This document shows, in pieces, positions 48,701 through 56,716 of a stretch of 64,000 bases of DNA. Made by a program: the position numbers and the translations under genes. Source of the stretch: Amycolatopsis sp. (GTDB taxonomy: Bacteria > Actinomycetota > Actinomycetes > Mycobacteriales > Pseudonocardiaceae). Numbering within the stretch: position 1 is the first letter of the stretch; each line of letters opens with the position of its first letter. The notes below the pieces were generated by a model, which was not told the origin of the DNA, searched no databases, and worked only from the letters and a program-made list of their open reading frames with translations. The stretch is from NCBI RefSeq assembly GCF_025464955.1, contig NZ_JAODNM010000062.1:25117-89116 (forward strand), given 5' to 3'.

Positions 48701-49009
48701 GCTGGCCGGGCAACCGGGCCCGGACACGTGGGTGAGGCTGTAGCCGGTGATCGACTTGTCGTTGTACTCGTAGCCGCCGCCCGAGGGCCGGCTCGGGGTG
48801 TCCGGGCTCCACTGCACCATCCCGAACGGGACATCGGCGCCGGGGAAGTCGTCGACGAAGTTGGAGGTGCCGATCAGGGGGTTGACGAGTGCGGCGGGGT
48901 CCTGCACGTAGGCGCTGGCCGCGGCCGCGGTGCCGAGCGGCACCATCAACGCGCCAACGGTCCCGGCGACCGCGACCAATGAACAGACGAGCGGTCTCAA
49001 TCGGGCCAT
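45713..49009 (-). CDS. Secreted GH92 alpha-mannosidase with a NEW3-type and NPCBM-like C-terminus
   Basis: 1098 residues. A Sec signal ([25 protein letters not shown]) precedes the GH92 domain: [59 protein letters not shown], then the (alpha/alpha)6 part with [35 protein letters not shown] and [29 protein letters not shown], the last holding the catalytic acidic region. From about residue 780 come a NEW3-like beta domain and a ~170-residue carbohydrate-binding-like domain. GH92 enzymes are Ca-dependent exo-alpha-mannosidases acting on yeast or host mannans. Two LacI-type palindromes upstream suggest induction by a sugar. Confidence 0.95.
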   Translation of the reverse strand: [1098 protein letters not shown]

Positions 49010-49089
49010 CGATACCTCCGAAAAGTCGTCGCCGAGGCGACTGGGGAAACCGGCGTGAGCCGGCCTGACAGCGGAGCCGACACCATGAC

Positions 49090-49101
49090 GACAACGTTGT
49101 C
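49090..49101. promoter_or_regulatory. LacI-type palindrome 1 (GACAACGTTGTC)
   Basis: A perfect 12-bp palindrome with the central CG of LacI-family operators, 81 bp upstream of the GH92 start. An identical copy lies 74 bp away at 49164-49175, about seven helical turns, suitable for cooperative binding or looping. Confidence 0.65.
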
Positions 49102-49163
49102 AGCGGACCTTTTCGTGGCGCGGCGTGACACCATTTGTGGCGTTTTGCCCGATTGACCGCGAT

Positions 49164-49175
49164 GACAACGTTGTC
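49164..49175. promoter_or_regulatory. LacI-type palindrome 2 (GACAACGTTGTC)
   Basis: Identical to the palindrome at 49090-49101 and flanked by TGAC/GC. The regulator is not encoded in the window. It lies closer to the divergent ABC1 gene (158 bp from its start) and might affect it as well. Confidence 0.65.
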
Positions 49176-49333
49176 GCTACTGGTACCCCTTCAGACAAGT
49201 ACAGCTACCGCGCCGCGTCAACCCGCCGGATGGCCGGAAATTTTCCGGATGTGGCCAGGGTTCGGGGTTGCGGTGCGGCCTGGGTGCGTGGCCCCGAGGG
49301 GTCCTTGTACGCGTTCACTCTCAGGAGGGAGGG

Positions 49334-51352
49334 GTGCCGGACCCGAGCGGGAATCGCGGGGCGGCGCGGGCTGGTGTGCTGATCGGCATGATCAGCCTGC
49401 TGCTCGGAGTGCTCATCCTTCCCGTCTACGCCTTGGTGTTGTGGCCGCTCGTCGTCGCGTCGCGCCGGGTGCTCGGCGTCCGGATCGGCACGTTCCGTGC
49501 GCTGGCCGGCGCGATGATCGGCTGGTTGGTGGCCGGCGCGATCATGCAGGCGTTCTCCCACGACGTCTTCGCGCGGCCATCCGCGTTCGTCGGTCTGCTG
49601 GTCCCGGTCGCCGGCTGCGGGTTCCTGGCGACGCTGGTGTTCGTGTTCGTCGCGGAGGTCGCCGTGCCGAGCGGTACCGGGCTCGGGCTGCTCGGCCGCG
49701 TCCGGTCGCTGCGGTCCCGTGTCGCCCGCGCTCGCCGCTATTCGCAGATCAGCCGCATCGCGATCAAGCACGGGCTGGGGCGCTACCTCAGCGGCCGCCG
49801 CGAAACAGGGCTCCCCACGGTGCGACATGCCAAGCTCGCGCGCTCGCTGCGCCGGGCGCTGGAGGAAGGCGGCGTGACGTTCGTGAAGCTGGGGCAGGTG
49901 CTGTCCACGCGCGCGGACATCCTCCCGCAGGTGTTCATCGACGAGCTGAGTTTGCTGCAGGACCAGGTCGCCCACGCCGACGTCGACGCCGTCCAGTTGT
50001 TGCTGCGTAACGAACTCGGAGCCGCACCTGAGGGCGTCTTCGCCGAGTTTGATCCCGAGCCGCTGGCTGCCGCATCGATCGCGCAGGTGTACCGCGCTCG
50101 CCTGAAGAGCGGTGAGGACGTTGTCGTCAAGGTGCAGCGGCCGGACGTCGAAACGGTGGTGGAGCGCGATCTCGACATCGTGCGCCGCGTGGCCGTGTCG
50201 CTGGAACGACGTGCGGACTGGGCGCGCTCGCTCGGTCTGGTCGAGCTGGCGGACGGACTCGCCGACGCGCTAGCCGAGGAGTTCGACTTCCGCACCGAAG
50301 CGCGCAACATCGAGACGGTGGCCGCGGCCTATGACAGCGACGAGATCGCGCTGCCGACCGTCCACAAAGAACTGTCCACGGGCCGCGTTCTGGTGATGCG
50401 GCGACTCGACGGCAAGCCGCTGTCCGTGGCCAAGGACGCGGTGCCGCCGAGCGAACGCCTTCCATTGGCACGTTCGCTGCTGCGGTGCGTGCTGCAGCAG
50501 GTGATGCTCGGCGGGGTCTTCCACGCCGATCCGCACCCCGGCAACGTCCTGCTCATGGCCGACGGCCGGCTGGGATTGCTGGACTTCGGCTCGGTCGGCA
50601 GGCTCGACGCGGGTTTGCGTGGCGGGCTGCAGAACCTCGTACTTGCGCTGGACCGCGGCGACCCGGCGGCCCTGCGTGACGGTTTGCTCGAGATCGTCGA
50701 CCGGCCCGACGAGATCGAGGAGCAGCGACTGGAACGAGCTCTCGGCGCGCTCGTGGCGAAGCACTTCGCCCATGGGCAGTCGCCGAACGTCGAGATGTTC
50801 ACCGACCTGATGCGCGTGGTGGCGGAATTCCGGCTCAGCGTGCCACCACCGATCGCCGCGGTGTTCCGCTCACTGTCCACTTTGGAGGGAACGCTGGCGT
50901 TGCTGGCACCGGGGTTCGACATCTTGGGGGAGTCCCGCGCGTTTGCCGCCGAACGGGTCGGCGCGGGGCTGCGGCCGGAATCGTTGCGGCACAACGCGGT
51001 CAACGAGGTGATGGCACTGCTCCCGGTGCTGCGCCGGCTGCCGAGGCGGATCGACCGCATCGGCAACGCGCTGGAGCAGGGCCGGCTTTCGGTCAACGTG
51101 CGGCTGTTCTCCGACGAACGCGATCGGGACGTGGTGACCGGGCTGGTGCACGAGGTCCTGCTCGCGCTCGTCGGCGGTGCGACCGGGCTGATGGCCGTGC
51201 TGCTGCTCGCGAGCACCAGCGGTCCGCGCGTACTGCCGGACCTGACGCTGCACCAGGTGTTCGGTTACAACTTCCTGGTGCTCAGCTCGCTGGTGGGGCT
51301 GCGCTTGCTGTTCGTCGTCTTCCGCCGCTCAGGCCAGCGCGCACGGCGCTAG
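49334..51352 (+). CDS. ABC1/UbiB (AarF) kinase-like membrane protein
   Basis: 672 residues from GTG 49334, preceded by AGGAGGGAGG. Three N-terminal hydrophobic helices are followed by the ABC1 atypical kinase fold: the KxGQ motif in VTFVKLGQVLSTRADILP, AAASIAQVYRARL (ATP-binding loop), VVVKVQRPDV, HADPHPGNVLLMADG and LLDFGSVGRLDAG, with two helices at the C-terminus (VLLALVGGATGLMAVLLLAS and NFLVLSSLVGLRLLFVVF). ABC1 proteins act in quinone lipid handling and have ATPase rather than protein-kinase activity in studied members. A terminator hairpin follows 18 bp after the stop. Confidence 0.93.
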   Translation: MPDPSGNRGAARAGVLIGMISLLLGVLILPVYALVLWPLVVASRRVLGVRIGTFRALAGAMIGWLVAGAIMQAFSHDVFARPSAFVGLLVPVAGCGFLATLVFVFVAEVAVPSGTGLGLLGRVRSLRSRVARARRYSQISRIAIKHGLGRYLSGRRETGLPTVRHAKLARSLRRALEEGGVTFVKLGQVLSTRADILPQVFIDELSLLQDQVAHADVDAVQLLLRNELGAAPEGVFAEFDPEPLAAASIAQVYRARLKSGEDVVVKVQRPDVETVVERDLDIVRRVAVSLERRADWARSLGLVELADGLADALAEEFDFRTEARNIETVAAAYDSDEIALPTVHKELSTGRVLVMRRLDGKPLSVAKDAVPPSERLPLARSLLRCVLQQVMLGGVFHADPHPGNVLLMADGRLGLLDFGSVGRLDAGLRGGLQNLVLALDRGDPAALRDGLLEIVDRPDEIEEQRLERALGALVAKHFAHGQSPNVEMFTDLMRVVAEFRLSVPPPIAAVFRSLSTLEGTLALLAPGFDILGESRAFAAERVGAGLRPESLRHNAVNEVMALLPVLRRLPRRIDRIGNALEQGRLSVNVRLFSDERDRDVVTGLVHEVLLALVGGATGLMAVLLLASTSGPRVLPDLTLHQVFGYNFLVLSSLVGLRLLFVVFRRSGQRARR

Positions 51353-51370
51353 CGAGCGGCGGAGAAAAGG

Positions 51371-51408
51371 CGGCAGCCCCACCGTCTTGGGGGTCGGTGG
51401 GGCTGCCG
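51371..51408. terminator. Strong bidirectional terminator hairpin
   Basis: A perfect 14-bp stem CGGCAGCCCCACCG/CGGTGGGGCTGCCG with a 10-nt loop, between the ABC1 gene and the converging DUF4232 gene. Only a short TT follows. Confidence 0.75.
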
Positions 51409-51458
51409 TTGTACTGCGGGTGCACCGGTCGGGATTCGGACCCGGGCCGGCCTGGGTG

Positions 51459-51974
51459 CTACTGGTCTGCCGGGCCCGCCTGGACCACGCCGACGTCGAT
51501 GCTGTGCGACTCAGGGGACGCATCCACCGAGCCCTCGTTCCACGGCAGCGTGACGTGCTGGCCGCGGTCACCGGGGGTCCGCACGGTGATGCTGTTCGGG
51601 GTCTCCTGCTGGGCCGCGTCCGCGATACCCGTCCAGTGCAGCAGGACGTGCGCCGAGGAACCCGGCCTGAGGTGCACGACGGTGGCCGGGCTGAAGGTGT
51701 CCGGCGTGACGAGCACGTTGCGGGCACCGGTGATCGTCACCGGCAGGTTGCCCTTGAGCTGGCAGTACTGGTGCGCCTTGGCGGTGAACTGCACCTCGGC
51801 GTAACGCTGCCCGGCGCCCGGGCTTCCGTGGACGACGGTGGTGACGAGCTGGTCCGCGTTGCAGCCCTCGGCCGGCATCGCGGACGCCGTGCCGGCCCAC
51901 AGGCTCGCGCCGGCCAGCGAAACGCCCAGTGCCGCGGCTGCCGCGATCCCGGTGCGAACGATGGTCCTGTTCAT
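51459..51974 (-). CDS. Secreted DUF4232-type protein
   Basis: 171 residues with a Sec signal (GIAAAAALGVSLAGASLWAGTASA). The mature part, ~140 residues, is a beta sandwich of the DUF4232 type: CNADQLVTTVVHGSPGAGQRYAEVQFTAKAHQYCQLKGNLPVTITGARNVLV, with two conserved cysteines, then SSAHVLLHWTGIAD and SITVRTPGDRGQHVTLPW. Such proteins are common, abundant and of unknown function in actinobacteria. Converges with the ABC1 gene over a strong hairpin. Confidence 0.85.
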   Translation of the reverse strand: MNRTIVRTGIAAAAALGVSLAGASLWAGTASAMPAEGCNADQLVTTVVHGSPGAGQRYAEVQFTAKAHQYCQLKGNLPVTITGARNVLVTPDTFSPATVVHLRPGSSAHVLLHWTGIADAAQQETPNSITVRTPGDRGQHVTLPWNEGSVDASPESHSIDVGVVQAGPADQ

Positions 51975-52274
51975 GTCGACTCCTCTTGTCTTCGGCGCAC
52001 CCGCGCCGTTCTCGTCCCTCGAGTCCTCGATATCCCCTCAGGCCTGACGGCATTTGTGTGGGAAAATCTTGGAACTCGCTGTCATGAGGTAAGACGTTCA
52101 CCACCTGTTCGGGTGGCACAAAAGTGTTGCTGACGACAGAAAAGCAACCCTGAGTCCGTTCATGCGTCAAGATCAACGTGCAATGGTGGAAGTCGACTTG
52201 TCGAGTTGAGTACCGGCTCGGCCGGAACTGTCGTACCCCTCGGGTAGCTTTTGCTCAAGATCGCCGGGGAGGCT
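51975..52274. other. Intergenic region, no gene
   Basis: Includes a CCACC/GGGTGG hairpin overlapping GGCACAAAAGTG at 52115-52126, another copy of the recurrent motif. Promoters of the two divergent genes lie here. Confidence 0.4.
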
Positions 52275-52327
52275 CCGGGGAAAAAACACTGGGGAAAACA
52301 CCGGCGAAACACCGGGAAAAACACTGA
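52275..52327 (+). repeat. Four imperfect GGGAAAACACCG-like tandem units
   Basis: Units CCGGGGAAAAAACACTG, GGGAAAACACCG, GCGAAACACCG and GGAAAAACACTG follow one another directly before the PPOX gene. The A-runs are striking in this GC-rich sequence. Could be a leader, a phase-variable spacer or chance. Confidence 0.6.
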
Positions 52328-52344
52328 GGGGACGGCACCACATC

Positions 52345-52770
52345 ATGGAACTCACGTCGCACCTGTCGGCGAGTGACCGCGAGCGGGTCGAGGCTCGGCT
52401 GCGGCGCAACCTGATGGCCTGGTTGACCACCGTGCGGCCGGACGGGCAGCCGGTCAGCGTCCCGGTCTGGTTCCTGCTGCTCGAGGACGAGACGATCCTG
52501 CTCTACACCCAGCCGGGGAAGGCGAAGCTGCGCAATCTCGTCGACAACCCGAAGGTGAGCCTGACCCTCGACGTCACCGACATCGGCCGGGACATCGTGC
52601 GCGTCGAAGGCGTCGCCAGGCTGGCCGAAGACCAGCCGTCCGCAAACAACCAGCTCGAGTATCTGGCCAAATACACCGAGCGCATCGGAGCCATGTTCGG
52701 CACTCCCGAACGGTTCGCGGAACTCTTCTCCGCCGCGCTCGTCATCACACCGACGAAGCTGCACAGCTGA
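52345..52770 (+). CDS. PPOX-class F420-dependent oxidoreductase (TIGR03667-like)
   Basis: 141 residues, a single pyridoxamine-phosphate-oxidase-like split barrel: RRNLMAWLTTVRPDGQPVSVPVWFLLLEDETILLYTQPGKAKLRNLVDNPKVSLTLDV followed by DIVRVEGVARLAED. The pattern matches the deazaflavin (F420)-binding actinobacterial group TIGR03667. These enzymes transfer hydride from F420H2 to diverse substrates, often xenobiotic-like. No F420 synthesis genes lie in the window. ATG 52345 follows the tandem GGGAAAACACCG repeats and an AGGGGAC that is a poor ribosome site. Confidence 0.9.
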   Translation: MELTSHLSASDRERVEARLRRNLMAWLTTVRPDGQPVSVPVWFLLLEDETILLYTQPGKAKLRNLVDNPKVSLTLDVTDIGRDIVRVEGVARLAEDQPSANNQLEYLAKYTERIGAMFGTPERFAELFSAALVITPTKLHS

Positions 52771-52830
52771 ACCGTCGGTTCTCAGCCGCACTCTAGGATC
52801 TGCGGCAGGAGCGAGTCGCGAGCAGAACGG

Positions 52831-53664
52831 GTGCCGAACATGGCCGGAGTAACGAACGAGCAGCAGCCCGAGCGAGCGGGTCAGGACCTGCAGCTGGACA
52901 TCCCCAACCCGGCGCGGGTGTACGACTACCTCATCGGCGGCAAGCTCAACTACGCGATGGACCGCGCGTTCGCCGACAAGGTGATCGAGCAGCTTCCGCG
53001 CGCCCGCGAGATGGCCATGATGAACCGCGGCTGGCTGCGCCGCGCGGTCAAGTTCGGGATCTCACAGGGCATCCGGCAGTTCCTCGACATCGGGTCCGGC
53101 ATGCCCACCGAGGGGCACGTCCACGAGGTCGCCCAGGAGCTCGCGCCGGAATCGCGGGTGGTCTACGTGGACAACGAGGCCATCGCGGTGGCGCACAGCG
53201 AGATCGTCCTCGAAGGCAACGACCTGGCGGCGATGATCAACGCCGACGGCGAACAGCCCGAAGACGTCCTCGACCACCCGGTCACCCAGAACCTGCTGGA
53301 CTTCAGCAAGCCGGTGATGGTGTTCTTCGCCTGCTTCGTCCACTTCATCCCGGACTCGCGCGACCCCGCCGCCCTGATCGCCGAGTACCGAGACGCCCTC
53401 GCGCCGGGCAGTTACCTCGCCTTGTCATCGGACACCAGCGATCTCGCGGACGACGAGATGACGCGAGCCGTAGCGCTCTACGAGAACACCACCCGCCCGC
53501 TGTTCCTGCGCAGCGGTGACGAGCTCCGCGCGCTGATGGACGGCTTCGAGATTGTGGAGCCAGGGGTCGTCTTCACCCCCGAATGGCGCCCCGAGAACCC
53601 CGAAGACGTCGGCAGCAACCCGGAGCGCGCGAGCATCCTCGCTGTCGTCGGCCGGAAGCCCTAA
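52831..53664 (+). CDS. DUF574-type SAM-dependent methyltransferase
   Basis: 277 residues from GTG 52831 (ATG 52840 also in frame). The DUF574 signature is present: DIPNPARVYDYLIGGKLNYAMDRAFADKV, REMAMMNRGWLRRAVKFGISQGIRQFLDIGSGMPTEGHVHEVA with the SAM-binding FLDIGSG, then VVYVDNEAIAVAHSEIVL and PVMVFFACFVHFIPD. These proteins are greatly expanded in Streptomyces and relatives, where their substrates are mostly unknown. Monocistronic. Confidence 0.95.
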   Translation: MPNMAGVTNEQQPERAGQDLQLDIPNPARVYDYLIGGKLNYAMDRAFADKVIEQLPRAREMAMMNRGWLRRAVKFGISQGIRQFLDIGSGMPTEGHVHEVAQELAPESRVVYVDNEAIAVAHSEIVLEGNDLAAMINADGEQPEDVLDHPVTQNLLDFSKPVMVFFACFVHFIPDSRDPAALIAEYRDALAPGSYLALSSDTSDLADDEMTRAVALYENTTRPLFLRSGDELRALMDGFEIVEPGVVFTPEWRPENPEDVGSNPERASILAVVGRKP

Positions 53665-53840
53665 CAGGATCCGCAACGCCAAGAGCGCAAGGGCACGTCT
53701 GGGCGTCCGAAAGGGAGGAAACGGCCGTCCGAACGGGTCGAGCCGTTGACAGGCACTGACCGCTGCCTTGATCATGAGCGCGAATCGCACTCCTCATGGT
53801 GAGCGCGAGGACTCAGCCTGGGGTTTCGGAGGGGAAGAAA

Positions 53841-54272
53841 ATGCGTAATGGGTACCGGGCCGCGCTCGCCGGGGTGGCCGTTCTCGGACTGTCCCTGCTA
53901 CCGGGAACCGCCGAGGCCACGCCGTCGTCGGGCGTCACGGCCACGATCCTCAGCCAGCACACGGTGGGCGGCAAGGACTTCATCCTGCGGGAGATCACCA
54001 TCGCGCCCGGCGGGAGCACCGGCTGGCACCACCACGACGGCACGCTGTTCGCGCTGGTCAAGAGCGGCACGCTGACCCATGACGAAGCCGACTGCCAGGT
54101 CGACGGCGTCTACCACGCCGGTGCCACGTTCATCGAGCCCAGCGGTGCCGACCACGTCCACATCGGGCGCAACCTCGGTACCACGCCGATGGTTCTCGAC
54201 GTCCTCTACATCGACCCGGCCGGCAGCCCGCTGTCCGAGGACGAGCCCAACCCCGGCTGCTCCTTTCAGTAG
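53841..54272 (+). CDS. Secreted cupin protein
   Basis: 143 residues from ATG 53841, preceded by GAGGGGAAG. A signal peptide (AALAGVAVLGLSLLPGTAEA) is followed by a cupin barrel with HHHDGTLFALVKSG (metal His cluster and conserved aromatic), HAGATFIEPSGADHVHIG (second-motif His) and a short C-terminus with one Cys. A small exported metal-binding cupin without other domains. An excellent terminator follows, 20 bp after its stop. Confidence 0.88.
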   Translation: MRNGYRAALAGVAVLGLSLLPGTAEATPSSGVTATILSQHTVGGKDFILREITIAPGGSTGWHHHDGTLFALVKSGTLTHDEADCQVDGVYHAGATFIEPSGADHVHIGRNLGTTPMVLDVLYIDPAGSPLSEDEPNPGCSFQ

Positions 54273-54292
54273 AACTTGGGAAGTCCTTTAAG

Positions 54293-54335
54293 GACAATTA
54301 ACCGGCCGTTACCCTCGGCCGGTTAATTGTCGTTT
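54293..54335 (+). terminator. Rho-independent terminator with a 16-bp stem
   Basis: GACAATTAACCGGCCG (54293-54308), a 7-nt loop, and CGGCCGGTTAATTGTC (54316-54331) pair perfectly and are followed by GTTTT. Terminates the cupin gene. Confidence 0.9.
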
Positions 54336-54488
54336 TCCCGCGCTGAAAAACTCGGGAAGTCGCGTGGTGCGAAGCAACGTCCGACGCCGTGCCGCGTCCT
54401 AACAACCGTAAGACCGCCGCCCGCCTTCCGCGCGGAGTGAGGCCGGTCACGAAGCGGCTGTACACGGCCACGAGCGAAGAGGATCTCC

Positions 54489-55712
54489 ATGCGCGTCCGA
54501 TCAAGCGTGAACCAGTGGCGTCGTCGGTCGGCCGGCGTCGCCGGTCTTGCCGTGGCCGCGCTGGTGCTCAGCGCCTGTTCGTCGGCCGACGCCGGCACCG
54601 CGAGCGTGCCCGGTGCGCCGAGTAGCAATGCCTTGGCCGTGGTGTCGGCGGCGAAGGTGACGATCAGCCCCGGCGGCGGCGATCTCAACCCGAACACGCC
54701 GATCGTGGTCAAGGTGACCGACGGCAAGCTCACCGCCGTCACGGTCACCAATGCCGCGAAGGGTAAGGCGGTGCAGGGCGCGCTCGCCGCGGACGGGTTG
54801 AGCTGGACGTCCGGTGAGCAGCTCGGTTACGGCGCCACGTACAACGTCGTGGCCGAAGCGATCGACGGCGGTGGCAAGCAGGTTGAGCAGAAGAGCAGCA
54901 TGACCACGGTGACCCCGGCCGCGCAGGTGTTCCCGGCGATGCTCCCGGCGCCGCCCGCGGCGGGCACCACGTTCGGCGTCGGCCAGGTCATCGGCGTCAA
55001 CTTCGACCACGCCGTCACCGACAAGGCAGCGGCTGAGAAGGCGCTGAAGGTGACGTCGACCCCGTCGCAGGCTGGCAGCTGGCACTGGATCGACAACAAG
55101 ACCGTGCACTACCGGCCGCAGGTCTACTGGCAGGCCAACACCACCGTCAAGGTCGACGTGAACCTCTACGGCGTCAACCTCGGCGGCGGCGTTTACGGCA
55201 AGACCGACCGCACCGCGACGTACAAGATCCACGACTCCTGGATCGCGAAGGCCGACGGCAACACCGAGCAGATGCAGATCGTGCACAACGGCGCCGTCGT
55301 CGGCACCATGCCGATCAGCCTCGGCAAGGACGCGACACCGACGCACATCGGCCCACACGTCATCTCCGACAAGAAAGAACAGGTCGAGATGAACTCCTGC
55401 AGCTACGGCCTGTGCCCGCCGGCCGCCGGCGCCTACGACGCGATCGAGCACTGGGCCGAGCGGATCTCCAACGACGGCGAGTTCGTCCACCAGAACGCGA
55501 ACACCGTCGGTGCGCAGGGCAGCTCGAACGTGTCGCACGGCTGCATCAACCTCAGCCCGGCGAACGCGCAGGCGTTCTTCAACGAGTTCAACCTCGGCGA
55601 TGTCGTCGAGGTCGTCAACTCGGGCGGTCCGGCGCTGCCGGTGTACGACACCTACGGCGACTGGGAGCTCAACTGGGCCGACTGGCAGGCCGGAAGCGCC
55701 CTGCACAGCTGA
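54489..55712 (+). CDS. L,D-transpeptidase (YkuD), lipoprotein, LdtMt2-like
   Basis: 407 residues. Signal with lipobox LVLSACSS (Cys30). Two Ig-like domains occupy about residues 50-255, and the YkuD catalytic domain covers about 250-380. It has HNGAVVGTMPISLG, the conserved region PHVISDKKEQVEMNSCSYGL, and the active site SHGCINLS with His350 and Cys352. These enzymes make 3-3 crosslinks in peptidoglycan using the catalytic Cys outside the membrane, and are the main carbapenem targets in mycobacteria. The start ATG 54489 has AGAGGA before it. Monocistronic. Confidence 0.95.
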   Translation: MRVRSSVNQWRRRSAGVAGLAVAALVLSACSSADAGTASVPGAPSSNALAVVSAAKVTISPGGGDLNPNTPIVVKVTDGKLTAVTVTNAAKGKAVQGALAADGLSWTSGEQLGYGATYNVVAEAIDGGGKQVEQKSSMTTVTPAAQVFPAMLPAPPAAGTTFGVGQVIGVNFDHAVTDKAAAEKALKVTSTPSQAGSWHWIDNKTVHYRPQVYWQANTTVKVDVNLYGVNLGGGVYGKTDRTATYKIHDSWIAKADGNTEQMQIVHNGAVVGTMPISLGKDATPTHIGPHVISDKKEQVEMNSCSYGLCPPAAGAYDAIEHWAERISNDGEFVHQNANTVGAQGSSNVSHGCINLSPANAQAFFNEFNLGDVVEVVNSGGPALPVYDTYGDWELNWADWQAGSALHS

Positions 55713-55742
55713 CCTGCACGGGGGTTGGGCGAGGTTGTTCGA

Positions 55743-56504
55743 CTAGCCCCCGGTGGCGATTACGGCGAGTGACTCGGCGAGCAGCCGGTTCACCTCGGCG
55801 TGGTGGACGTTCAGATAAAAATGCCCGCCGCGGAACGTCTTCAGTTCGAAAGCGCCGGAGGTGTGCTCGCGCCACCGCTCGGCTTCGGCGACGGTGACCT
55901 TGGGGTCTTCGTCGCCGATCAGCGCGACCACCGGGCAGCTGACGTCGGGCCCGGGCACGTAGCGGTAGGTCTCGGCCGCCTTGTAGTCGTTGCGGACCGC
56001 GGGCAGCACCATCCGCACGATGTCCTCGTCGTCGAGCAGGCCCGCTTCGGTGCCGTTGAGGCTCTTCATCGCGTCCAGCAGACCGCGGTCGTCCTTCAGG
56101 TGCTCACGTTCGTCGCGACGCGTGATCGGTGCTCGGCGCCCGGACACGAACAGGCCGCCCAGTTCGGTACCGCGGGCCTCCAGTCGCCGGCCGACTTCGA
56201 ACGCGAGAGTCGCGCCCATGCTGTGGCCGAAGAACGCCGTCGGCCTGCCGTCCCCGTCGTCGAAGACGTCGGCCAGGGTGTCGGCGAGCGCCGCGAGGTC
56301 GTCGATCATCGGCTCGCGGTGCCGGTCCTGACGGCCCGGGTACTGCACGGCCAGTACCTCGGCGGCCGGGGAAAGCCTCGCGGACACCGGGTGGAAGTAG
56401 CTGGCGGACCCACCCGCGTGCGGGAAGCACACCAACCGCACGGGTGCTTCCGGTACCGGATGGAATCGCCGGACCCAGAGCTGGGCGGCTGTGGAGGTGG
56501 TCAT
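55743..56504 (-). CDS. Type II thioesterase
   Basis: 253 residues. ATG 56504 is chosen because the protein then begins directly at the family start (VRRFHPVPEAPVRLVCFPHAGGSASYFHPVS). Alpha/beta-hydrolase with the nucleophile elbow FGHSMGATLAFEV (Ser), the acid near LIGDEDPKV and His in GGHFYL, matching TEII editing enzymes of NRPS and PKS clusters, which remove wrong acyl groups from carrier proteins. No NRPS or PKS is in the window. It could serve an unlinked cluster or siderophore synthesis. Confidence 0.92.
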   Translation of the reverse strand: MTTSTAAQLWVRRFHPVPEAPVRLVCFPHAGGSASYFHPVSARLSPAAEVLAVQYPGRQDRHREPMIDDLAALADTLADVFDDGDGRPTAFFGHSMGATLAFEVGRRLEARGTELGGLFVSGRRAPITRRDEREHLKDDRGLLDAMKSLNGTEAGLLDDEDIVRMVLPAVRNDYKAAETYRYVPGPDVSCPVVALIGDEDPKVTVAEAERWREHTSGAFELKTFRGGHFYLNVHHAEVNRLLAESLAVIATGG

Positions 56505-56716
56505 GACTCGAACGTACGGGCTTCCTACTGGTGATCCCACCCCAGTTTTCTCCGTTTGATCCCCGGTAACTAGCGCTGTCATCGGATGAATGGGTGGATT
56601 TTGCCGGACTGTCGGCCAAAAGTGTCGACAACTGGCTTGAAAGATCCTATGTTCAGCGCTGCTGGTCCGCCGCCAGAAACGACCGTGTATCGACGACGAT
56701 TCGCTGGGAGTGTCTT

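Noticed and set aside
45950..48982. A 1010-codon open frame on the + strand opposite the GH92 gene
   Set aside because: Its product is Arg/Val/Gly-rich low-complexity, typical of antisense frames to high-GC genes, and the opposite strand is a clear GH92 enzyme with signal peptide and motifs.
52275..52327. CRISPR-like array
   Set aside because: Units are short, contiguous and without spacers. No cas genes are in the window.
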